Shown in pieces: positions 1 through 5,710 of a DNA stretch of 5,833 nucleotides. Source of the DNA: Chloroflexota bacterium (GTDB taxonomy: Bacteria; Chloroflexota; Limnocylindria; Limnocylindrales; CSP1-4). Every line of letters starts with the position of its first letter. Within the stretch, counting starts at the first letter, position 1. The stretch spans positions 1-5,833 of the forward strand of contig DAIDTV010000103.1 of assembly GCA_027457005.1 (NCBI GenBank), given 5' to 3'. The position numbers were made by a program, and so were the translations under genes. The notes below the pieces were generated by a model. It had not been told where the DNA came from. It did no database searches and was given only the letters and a program-made list of their open reading frames with translations.

Positions 1-566
1 GTCACCAGCCGCCCCACCGTCATGAGCCCGAGCAGTCGCAGGCGGGGCAGGTCGGCCAGCTCGGCCAGGTCGGCCTCCACCTTTCCGACGTCGTAGCCCG
101 ACTTCCCGGGGTCGGCGTCGACGTTCACCTCGAGCAGGACGGGCATCTCGGCCCGCCCCCGCCCGGCCGCCAGGCGGTCGAGTCGCCCGGCCAGCGCGAT
201 CGAGTCGACCGTCTCGACGACGTCGAACAGCTCCACGGCGCGGGCCGCCTTGTTCGACTGGAGCGGCCCGATGAGGTGCCAGCCGGCCCGCTCCCGCGCG
301 AGCCCCGCGATCTTCGGCGCGGCCTCCTGCACCCGGTTCTCGCCGAGGATCGTGAACCCGGCCTGGACCGCGCCACGGATGCGCTCAGCCGGGACCGTCT
401 TGGTGACGGCGACCAGGGCCACGTCCGAGGGCGGACGCCCCGCACGCGAGCACGCCGACGCGATCCGCTCGAGGAGCCGGCTGCGGACGGCCCGGAACCG
501 CTCTACCTCTTCCGGCGCGGCGCGGGCGCCTTCCGGCCCCGGCGCGTCCGGGTCACCGGGGAACAC
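1..566 (-). CDS. yggS: YggS/YlmE-family pyridoxal phosphate homeostasis protein (3' end cut by window edge)
   Basis: This is a PLP-binding protein of the YggS/YlmE/PROSC family: a single TIM-barrel domain, not known to be an enzyme, that buffers free PLP and affects amino-acid metabolism. The 188 codons present show the family blocks in order: LVAVTKTVP at residues 51-59 with the PLP-binding lysine K56, GENRVQE at 75-81, HLIGPLQSNK at 97-106, PVLLEVNVDADPGKSGY at 142-158 and GLMTV at 180-184. The protein leaves the window before the C-terminal phosphate-binding part of the barrel. The start is a GTG at 566, the only ATG/GTG/TTG in frame before the conserved domain. It adds about 19 Pro/Gly/Ala-rich residues and has only a weak ribosome-binding site, so the start is the least certain part. 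It lies 56 nt after ftsZ in the same direction and is probably cotranscribed. In Bacillus the ylmE gene also follows ftsZ, beside ylmD and sepF. Confidence 0.93.
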   Translation of the reverse strand, partial: MFPGDPDAPGPEGARAAPEEVERFRAVRSRLLERIASACSRAGRPPSDVALVAVTKTVPAERIRGAVQAGFTILGENRVQEAAPKIAGLARERAGWHLIGPLQSNKAARAVELFDVVETVDSIALAGRLDRLAAGRGRAEMPVLLEVNVDADPGKSGYDVGKVEADLAELADLPRLRLLGLMTVGRLV

Positions 567-622
567 GCCGTCCGGTCGGCCCAGCGCCCCCCGTCCCTCG
601 TCGCCCGTGGGCCGGCCTGCCC

Positions 623-1843
623 CTACCGGTTCCGGCGCAGGAACGCCGGGATGTCCAGGTCGACCTCGTCGTATGTCGGGCGCCGCTGGGCCGGCGCGGG
701 CGCAGGAGACGACGCCGGTGACGGCGCGGGTGCCTCGAATGGCCGCTCCGTGACCCGCTCCGGCACGCCCAGCTGCTCCATCCGCTGCCGCTCGCGGTCG
801 CGTTCCCGCTCCAGCTCGCGCAGGAAGTCGCGGTTGTCGCGGCCGGCGCGCACCGACTGGTCGCCGGCGGACGTCGCGTACTCGCGCCGCTTCGTCGAGT
901 CGAAGCCGGTGGCGATCACGGTGATCATCACGTCGTCGCCCATGCGCTCGTCGATGACGGTCCCGAAGATGATGTTCGCCTCCGGGTCCGCGGCCTCCTT
1001 GATGATCTCGGCCGCCTCGTTGACCTCGAACAGGCCGAGGTTGGGACCGCCGGTGACGTTGAACAGGAGGCCCTGCGCACCCGTGATGTTGACCTCGAGG
1101 AGCGGGCTCGCGATGGCCTGGCGTGCCGCGTCCGCGGCGCGGTTCTCGCCGCTCGCGCGGCCGATGCCCATCAGCGCGGATCCGGCGCTCTTCATGATGG
1201 TGCGGACGTCCGCGAAGTCCAGGTTGATGAGTCCGGGCACGGTGATCAGGTCACTGATGCCCTGGACGCCCTGGCGCAGGACGTCGTCGACCACCCGGAA
1301 GGCGTCGACGATCGACGTGTTCTTGCTGACGACGTCCTTGAGCCGGTCGTTGGGGATCGTGATGAGGGTGTCGACCTTGTCGCGCAGCAGCTCGCTGGTC
1401 TTCTCGGCGACCATGCGACGCTTGGCCCCCTCGAACGAGAAGGGCTTGGTCACGACGCCGATGGTCAGCGCCCCGACCTCCTTGGCGATCTCGGCGATCA
1501 CGGGGGCCGCGCCGGAGCCGGTGCCACCGCCCATGCCCGCGGTCAGGAAGACCATGTCCGAGTCCTTGAGGGCCTCGTAGATCTTCTCCTGGTCCTCCTC
1601 GGCCGAGCGCTGCCCGATGGCGGGGTCACCGCCGGCGCCCAGGCCCCGGGTGACCTTGTCGCCGATGCGGATCTTGTGCGGCGCGTCCGACTGGAGCAGG
1701 GCCTGAGCGTCCGTGTTCACCGCGATGAACTCGACGCCCATCATCTCGGCGCGGATCATGCGGTTGACGGCGTTGCTGCCGCCGCCCCCGATCCCGATGA
1801 CGCGGATGAGTGCGAAGTTCTCGGAATCCGACCGCAGCGGCAT
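623..1843 (-). CDS. ftsZ: Cell division protein FtsZ
   Basis: FtsZ is the tubulin-like GTPase that polymerises at midcell into the division ring. The 406-aa protein has the expected architecture. The nucleotide-binding domain begins IRVIGIGGGGSNAVNRM (residues 13-29), includes AVNTDAQAL (41-49) and carries the tubulin signature GGGTGSG at 105-111. The T7 synergy loop NLDFADV at 207-213 keeps the catalytic aspartates D209 and D212. The C-terminal tubulin-like domain ends around residue 315. A variable linker (about 318-390) has a highly charged Arg/Glu stretch followed by a Pro/Ala-rich segment. The conserved tail LDIPAFLRRNR (396-406) is the docking peptide for FtsA and other partners. The ATG at 1843 is chosen because GGAGG lies 7 nt upstream and homology starts there; the open frame extends 33 codons further upstream with no family similarity. 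It follows ftsA after 159 nt and precedes yggS. Confidence 0.98.
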   Translation of the reverse strand: MPLRSDSENFALIRVIGIGGGGSNAVNRMIRAEMMGVEFIAVNTDAQALLQSDAPHKIRIGDKVTRGLGAGGDPAIGQRSAEEDQEKIYEALKDSDMVFLTAGMGGGTGSGAAPVIAEIAKEVGALTIGVVTKPFSFEGAKRRMVAEKTSELLRDKVDTLITIPNDRLKDVVSKNTSIVDAFRVVDDVLRQGVQGISDLITVPGLINLDFADVRTIMKSAGSALMGIGRASGENRAADAARQAIASPLLEVNITGAQGLLFNVTGGPNLGLFEVNEAAEIIKEAADPEANIIFGTVIDERMGDDVMITVIATGFDSTKRREYATSAGDQSVRAGRDNRDFLRELERERDRERQRMEQLGVPERVTERPFEAPAPSPASSPAPAPAQRRPTYDEVDLDIPAFLRRNR

Positions 1844-1848
1844 GCGCG

Positions 1849-1855
1849 CTCCTCC
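1849..1855 (-). promoter_or_regulatory. Shine-Dalgarno site of ftsZ
   Basis: The minus strand reads GGAGGAG here, with the GGAGG core ending 7 nt before the ATG at 1843. It decides the ftsZ start in favour of MPLRSDSENF and against an in-frame start 33 codons upstream. Confidence 0.85.
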
Positions 1856-1956
1856 GGGTACAGTGCGTCGCCGACGGGCGAGGGCTCGTCCGGACCGTTG
1901 AATGATCGTCGTGAGGGCGAGACGCCGCCCTGGGGACGGCACCCGGCCTTCGGCGG

Positions 1957-1962
1957 AGTATA
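1957..1962 (-). promoter_or_regulatory. Candidate -10 element of an ftsZ promoter
   Basis: On the minus strand the ftsA-ftsZ gap contains TATACT, one mismatch from the bacterial -10 consensus TATAAT, in otherwise very G+C-rich DNA. A start near 1950 would give ftsZ a leader of roughly 105 nt. The matching -35 is poor: GTGCCC at 18-nt spacing agrees with TTGACA at only three positions, and there is no TG extension just upstream of the hexamer. The gap itself (1844-2002) is the longest spacer in the window, which is compatible with ftsZ having its own promoter, as in many bacteria. The call rests on one hexamer and position only. Confidence 0.4.
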
Positions 1963-2002
1963 GACCGCCGCGAGCGACGGGGGCACCCCCGGGGCAGTGC
2001 GC

Positions 2003-3238
2003 TTACGGGAAGAGGTTGCGGACCCAGTCCCGCAGGCGGCCCACCGCCCCCCCCGCCGGCGCCGACTCGTAGCGCCCGGGTTCGCCCTGGCGGAACTCGC
2101 GCTCCCACAGCCGGAGCAGCCCGATCGACGTGCTGAAGGCAGGCGTGAGCAGGTGGTCCACCAGGCCGCCCACCCCGCCCGGGCCGGCGACCCGCACGGG
2201 CATCTGCAGCACCTCGCGCCCCAGCTCGGCGACCCCGGCGAGCTGCGCCCCTCCCCCGGTGAGCACGATCCCCGCCGGCAGGATGCCGCCCTTGCCGGCC
2301 GCCGTGATCTGCTCGCCCAGCTGCTCGAACAGCTCCCGCATCCGGGCCTCGATGATGTCGCAGACCTCCGAGCGCTGGATGGTGCGCCCCTGCTCCTCGC
2401 CGAACACGGTGACCGTGATCAGCTCCTCCGGCCCGACCGCCCGGAGGTCCGCACAGCCGTGGCGGACCTTGACGTCCTCCGCGACCTGGAGGCTGGTCTT
2501 GAGACCGATCATCAGGTCGTTGGTGACGTTGTTGCCGCCGATCGGCAGCACCGCGGTGTGGAACGGCCAGCCGTCCATGAACAGCGCCAGCGACGTGGTC
2601 CCCGCGCCGATGTCCGCGACCGCCACGCCCAGGTCGCGCTCCGTGTCGGTGAGGACCGCCTCTGCCGCGGCGAGCGGCGCCGGCACCTTCTGCTCGATCC
2701 GGATACCGGCCTGCGCGATGCACTTGGAGAGGTTCTGGATCGCGCTGACGCTCCCGGTGACGATGTGCGCGTCCACCTCCAGGCGGGTGGCGCTCATCCC
2801 GATGGGATCCTTCACGCCCTCCTGGCCGTCCACCGTGTAGCCGCGCGTGATCACGTCGAGGATCTCGCGGTTCGACGGGATCGACACGGCGCGCGCGACG
2901 TCGATGCCGCGCTCCTCGTCCTCCCGGCTGACCTCCTTGTCGTGGCCGCTCACCGCCACGGCGCCGTGGGAGTTGAGGCTCTCGATGTGGCTGCCGCCGA
3001 CGGCCACGAACGCCGACTCGATGCGGACCCCGCTGGTCCGCTCGGCCTGCTCGAGCGCGCTGGCGATCGAGGCCACGGTCTGGTCGATGTTGACGACCAC
3101 GCCCTTCTTCAGCCCCGTCGCCGCCGGGGCGCCCTTGCCGATGATCGACAGGCCCCCGTCGGTGCTGATCTCCGCGATCAGCGCAACGACCTTGCTGGTG
3201 CCGACATCGATGGCGGCGATGACCGCTTCTCGCTCCAC
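2003..3238 (-). CDS. ftsA: Cell division protein FtsA
   Basis: FtsA is an actin-like ATP-binding protein that tethers FtsZ filaments to the inner face of the membrane and recruits later divisome proteins. The 411-aa product has the actin-fold motifs: phosphate-1 loop AAIDVGTSKVVALI (residues 8-21), phosphate-2 loop VADIGAGTTSLALF (207-220) and the adenosine motif VLTGGGAQLAGV (325-336). Between them lies the FtsA-specific 1C (SHS2) domain, roughly 85-165, containing GYTVDG (133-138) and EVDAHIVTG (154-162). The C-terminus, GRLRDWVRNLFP (400-411), looks like the amphipathic membrane-targeting helix, preceded by a short flexible Gly/Pro/Ala stretch. Length is normal for the family. The start is GTG at 3238, with a modest AAGGG 7 nt upstream. 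It lies 32 nt after sbp and 159 nt before ftsZ. Its presence argues against most Actinobacteria, which usually lack ftsA. Confidence 0.97.
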   Translation of the reverse strand: MEREAVIAAIDVGTSKVVALIAEISTDGGLSIIGKGAPAATGLKKGVVVNIDQTVASIASALEQAERTSGVRIESAFVAVGGSHIESLNSHGAVAVSGHDKEVSREDEERGIDVARAVSIPSNREILDVITRGYTVDGQEGVKDPIGMSATRLEVDAHIVTGSVSAIQNLSKCIAQAGIRIEQKVPAPLAAAEAVLTDTERDLGVAVADIGAGTTSLALFMDGWPFHTAVLPIGGNNVTNDLMIGLKTSLQVAEDVKVRHGCADLRAVGPEELITVTVFGEEQGRTIQRSEVCDIIEARMRELFEQLGEQITAAGKGGILPAGIVLTGGGAQLAGVAELGREVLQMPVRVAGPGGVGGLVDHLLTPAFSTSIGLLRLWEREFRQGEPGRYESAPAGGAVGRLRDWVRNLFP

Positions 3239-3270
3239 GCCCTATCCCTTCATCGGAGCTGCCGCCCGGC

Positions 3271-3594
3271 CTAGAGGAAGTGCCGCCGGATCAGGGCGAC
3301 GTTCTGGAAGATCCGCAGGCCGAACGTGATGAGTGCCACAAGGTACAGGTCCAGGCCCAGCCGGTCGCCCACGAACGTGAGCAGGACCGCCACGAGGGCG
3401 TTCACGACGAACCCCGAGATGAAGATCCGGTTGTCGTAGCTGCCATCCAGCTCCGCCCGGATCGCCCCCAGCACCGAGTCCAGCGCCGCCAGGATCGCGA
3501 CCGCCGAATACCGGGCGAGCTCGAAGCTGACGTTGATGCGGAGGACGAGGGCCAGCAGCACGCCGACGAGCAGCCCCGCCAGCGGGATCCACAC
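3271..3594 (-). CDS. sbp: Small basic membrane protein, Sbp/DUF1290 family
   Basis: This is a 107-aa hydrophobic protein matching the DUF1290 'small basic protein' family, whose Bacillus member sits directly upstream of ftsA. Recognisable family blocks are WIPLAGLLVG at the start, AVAILAALDSVLGAIRAEL (31-49), DNRIFISGF (54-62), GDRLGLDLYL (76-85) and GLRIFQNVALIRR (92-104). I see three or four membrane segments, about residues 2-20, 27-46, 57-76 and perhaps 80-98, with a short basic C-terminus. The molecular function of the family is not established; position implies a link to division. The GTG start at 3594 is preferred because AGGAGGTG lies 8 nt upstream. A TTG seven codons earlier overlaps that ribosome site and is not credible. 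It lies between ftsQ (105-nt gap) and ftsA (32-nt gap), very likely in the same transcript. No DUF881 partner gene lies beside it. Confidence 0.9.
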   Translation of the reverse strand: MWIPLAGLLVGVLLALVLRINVSFELARYSAVAILAALDSVLGAIRAELDGSYDNRIFISGFVVNALVAVLLTFVGDRLGLDLYLVALITFGLRIFQNVALIRRHFL

Positions 3595-3602
3595 GTTGTC
3601 CC

Positions 3603-3610
3603 CACCTCCT
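3603..3610 (-). promoter_or_regulatory. Shine-Dalgarno site of sbp
   Basis: The minus strand reads AGGAGGTG, a near-perfect match to the 16S anti-SD, 8 nt before the GTG at 3594. It is the strongest ribosome site in the window and fixes the sbp start. Confidence 0.85.
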
Positions 3611-3622
3611 CGCAATCGGACA

Positions 3623-3660
3623 CGGCAAGGCTACTCGACCCTGCGCAGATGCGGCAAGGC
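3623..3660 (-). repeat. 9-bp direct repeat in the ftsQ-sbp gap
   Basis: GCCTTGCCG (minus strand) occurs twice, at 3652-3660 and 3623-3631, with start points 29 bp apart, inside the 105-nt gap between ftsQ and sbp. The upstream copy contains TTGCCG (3652-3657), a 4/6 match to a -35 box. Eighteen nt further on is TAGCCT (3628-3633), only a 3/6 match to a -10 box, which overlaps the second copy. This may be a weak promoter or operator, or chance similarity. Confidence 0.3.
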
Positions 3661-3699
3661 GGATGCGCGGCAGCCGCCCGGACTCGCCCCCACGCGTCA

Positions 3700-4524
3700 T
3701 CATGACCCGCTCGTGTAGGTCCCGCACTGGTCGCCCTCCGGGAACAGGTACACCGTGGTCACCTTCCGTTCGCCGACCTGCGCGAGCAGGCTGCGGAGGC
3801 ACTGGACCTGGGCCGGGATCAGGGCGGGCGAGCGGAGCGTGGTGGTGTACATGCCGAAGATCGCGAGCCAGCTCTTCGGCACGGCGGCGACCGTGAACCC
3901 GTCGGTGTTGTTGATCTCGAAGGAGAGACCGGCGGCGCGGCTTCCCAGGAGCTGGGGCGTGAGCGCGCCCAGGCGACGGGCCACCGCGAGATCGGTGGCG
4001 TCGATCGAGTCGCCCGGCGCGAGCGGGCTCCGGCCGCTCCGGTCGTCGGCGAAGACCGGCAATCCCGCCGTGGACGGATCGCCGGCTGTCGCGGGGCCGA
4101 TCACGACACCCTCCACGTCCACCAGCCAGCGCTGGTCCGCGGCGGCCCAGACCAGGATGGGCTGGCGCTCCGCGATCCGGACGACGAGCCGATCCGGCAG
4201 GTCCACGCTGAGCCAGGCGTCGGTCACGGCCGGCAGGGCGAGCAGCGACTGCCGCGCCCGCGCCGTGTCGAGCGAGAACAGGTTGGGGTGCGCGGAGGCG
4301 TCGAGCCCGAGTGCGGCGTCCACCGCGGCGACCGACGTGTACCGGGCGCCCTGCACATCGAGCCGGCGCAGGTCGAACGCGGGCGACACGGCGGCGCCGT
4401 AGATCGCGGCCAGCGCGGCCACGGCCACCACGGCCGCCGCAATCCGCCGGGCCGGGAAGCCGGCGGACGCACGCCGGACGCCGGGAGACCGGCGGCGGGA
4501 AGCCCGGCGGATAGGGAGCGTCAC
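3700..4524 (-). CDS. ftsQ: Cell division protein FtsQ/DivIB (POTRA-domain)
   Basis: FtsQ is a bitopic membrane protein that scaffolds the divisome (with FtsB/FtsL or DivIC) and couples the Z-ring to septal peptidoglycan synthesis. The 274-aa product has an Arg-rich cytoplasmic tail (residues 1-27), one membrane segment (about 28-46, Ala/Val/Ile-rich), then a POTRA domain (about 50-118: FDLRRLDVQGARYTS, NLFSLDTARARQSLLALPAV, WLSVDLPDRLVVRIAERQP) and the FtsQ beta-domain (WLVDVEGVVIG at 133-143 and onward). The C-terminus contains the only two cysteines, C242 and C267, both extracytoplasmic. The GTG start at 4524 is chosen because GGAGG lies 6 nt upstream. A GTG 11 codons earlier (4557) has no ribosome site at usable distance. 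The gene ends in tandem TGA stops. It lies 55 nt after ddl and 105 nt before sbp. Confidence 0.94.
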   Translation of the reverse strand: MTLPIRRASRRRSPGVRRASAGFPARRIAAAVVAVAALAAIYGAAVSPAFDLRRLDVQGARYTSVAAVDAALGLDASAHPNLFSLDTARARQSLLALPAVTDAWLSVDLPDRLVVRIAERQPILVWAAADQRWLVDVEGVVIGPATAGDPSTAGLPVFADDRSGRSPLAPGDSIDATDLAVARRLGALTPQLLGSRAAGLSFEINNTDGFTVAAVPKSWLAIFGMYTTTLRSPALIPAQVQCLRSLLAQVGERKVTTVYLFPEGDQCGTYTSGS

Positions 4525-4530
4525 CGCGGG

Positions 4531-4535
4531 CCTCC
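4531..4535 (-). promoter_or_regulatory. Shine-Dalgarno site of ftsQ
   Basis: GGAGG on the minus strand lies 6 nt before the GTG at 4524. It favours this start over the GTG at 4557, whose nearest purine run (GAGG) is about 14 nt away. Confidence 0.75.
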
Positions 4536-4579
4536 GCGCGACGCCGGGTCCGAGCACAACGGCGACGACGGCCTCGTTG

Positions 4580-5710
4580 TCACGGCAGGTCCGCCCTGGA
4601 CAGGCCGCGCCCCGGTCGGCGCCGTTCGCGCTCCAGTGCCAGCGCCAGGATGTGCCGGCAGACGTCCGTGAAATCGCGGCCGTCGGCCGCGCACACGATC
4701 GGGAAGAGGCTGATCGGCGTGAACCCCGGGATGGTGTTGATCTCGTTCAGGTACAGCTGCTCCCCGTGGAGCAGGAAGTCGACGCGCGCGAAGCCCTCGC
4801 AGCCGATCGCCAGGAACGCCCGGCGCGCCACGGCGTGGATCCGTTCGCGCAGCGCGACCGGGACCTCGGCCCTCCCGGACGTCCGCGAGACGCCCGTCGA
4901 GTACTTCGCCACGTAGTCGTAGAACTCGTGGCCGGGGAACACCTCGCCGGGACCGTGGCTCTCCAGGTCCTCCAACCCGTTGCCGAGCACCGCCATTTCG
5001 AGCTCGCGTGGGTGGTCCAGGTACGCCTCGGCGAGTGCCCGATCGTCGAACCGGAACGCCCGGTCCAGCGCGGCGGTCAGCTCGGCCGGGTCGTCCGGGT
5101 GGTGGACGATGGTCATCCCCACGCTCGAGCCGAGGCGTGCCGGCTTGATCATGAGCCGGGGATCCGGCAGCGAGCGGGCGAACGCCGTGAGACCGGCGAG
5201 CGCCCCGCTGCGGTCGGCCTCGAGTGCGGCCAGGGTCACGTCGCGCCAGGGAAGCACCGGGAGGCCGAGCGCCTCGGCGAGCCGCTTGAAGAGGCTCTTG
5301 TCCATGCCCACGGCCGACGCGGCCACCCCGGCCCCGGTGTACGCCAAGCCAGCCGCCTCGCACAGGGCCTGGACCGTGCCGTCCTCGCCGTACGGGCCGT
5401 GCAGCGCGATGAACACGAGGGGCGCGGGCACCCGGGCGGCCAGGGTGTCCAGCGCGTGGGCCGCCGCGACGGGACCTTCCGCACCGAGCGATCGCGGGTC
5501 GTCGTAGGCAATGGGAGGGATGGACCGGTCGAGCGCGGGGCGGGGCAGCCGCCACCACGTTCCGTCGAGCCCGATCAGCCCGCCCTCGACGGTATGCCCG
5601 GCACCGGCCAGGGCCGCGGCGATGGCCCGGCCGGACACCAGCGATACGTCGTGCTCGGCCGAAGGGCCGCCCAGCAGCACCGCGACGGGGAGGGTGGGGA
5701 CGTCGGTCAT
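4580..5710 (-). CDS. ddl: D-alanine--D-alanine ligase
   Basis: Ddl is a cytoplasmic ATP-grasp enzyme that joins two D-alanines to make the D-Ala-D-Ala end of the peptidoglycan stem peptide. The 376-aa protein shows the N-terminal motif LLGGPSAEHDVSLVSGRAI (12-30) with catalytic E19, and ALHGPYGEDGTVQ (102-114). The central domain has GAGVAASAVGMDKSLFKRL (126-144), and the ATP-grasp lysine and serine loop are in IKPARLGSSVGM (188-199). FYDYVAKY (263-270) has the tyrosine (Y270) of the Glu-Ser-Tyr triad. The metal and substrate end holds R309, D311 and NEINTIPGF (322-330) with E323 and N325. Y270 in place of phenylalanine predicts D-Ala rather than D-lactate as the second substrate. It is longer than E. 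coli DdlB but within the range of DdlA-type enzymes. The ATG at 5710 overlaps the murB stop (ATGA), and AGGAGG lies 7 nt upstream, inside murB, indicating translational coupling. Confidence 0.97.
   Translation of the reverse strand: MTDVPTLPVAVLLGGPSAEHDVSLVSGRAIAAALAGAGHTVEGGLIGLDGTWWRLPRPALDRSIPPIAYDDPRSLGAEGPVAAAHALDTLAARVPAPLVFIALHGPYGEDGTVQALCEAAGLAYTGAGVAASAVGMDKSLFKRLAEALGLPVLPWRDVTLAALEADRSGALAGLTAFARSLPDPRLMIKPARLGSSVGMTIVHHPDDPAELTAALDRAFRFDDRALAEAYLDHPRELEMAVLGNGLEDLESHGPGEVFPGHEFYDYVAKYSTGVSRTSGRAEVPVALRERIHAVARRAFLAIGCEGFARVDFLLHGEQLYLNEINTIPGFTPISLFPIVCAADGRDFTDVCRHILALALERERRRPGRGLSRADLP

Noticed and set aside
567..622. ftsZ-yggS spacer, considered for a terminator or promoter
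   Set aside because: It is a short G-rich stretch with no stable stem plus T-run and no -10-like hexamer; read-through into yggS is simpler.
276..1580. 434-codon open frame on the plus strand, antisense to ftsZ and yggS
   Set aside because: It lies opposite strongly conserved FtsZ and YggS motifs. Its translation is Arg/Ser/Pro-rich with no recognisable domain, as expected from third-position G/C bias.
1981..2000. G/C-rich inverted repeat just after the ftsA stop, considered as an intrinsic terminator
   Set aside because: The inner CCCC/GGGG leaves no workable loop, the outer stem is only about 4 bp, and no T-run follows on the minus strand.
1626..2723. 365-codon open frame on the minus strand spanning the ftsA-ftsZ junction in another frame
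   Set aside because: It gives a Gly/Arg/Ala/His-rich translation without motifs and overlaps two certain genes, so it is a shadow.
1997..3274. 425-codon open frame on the plus strand, antisense to ftsA
   Set aside because: It mirrors almost the whole of ftsA; composition is Arg/Asp/His/Leu-rich and low in complexity, with no family motif.
3242..3802. 186-codon open frame on the minus strand crossing the ftsQ-sbp gap
   Set aside because: It overlaps the ftsQ 3' end and all of sbp in a different frame. No ribosome site or family similarity is visible, and the DUF1290 frame explains the region.
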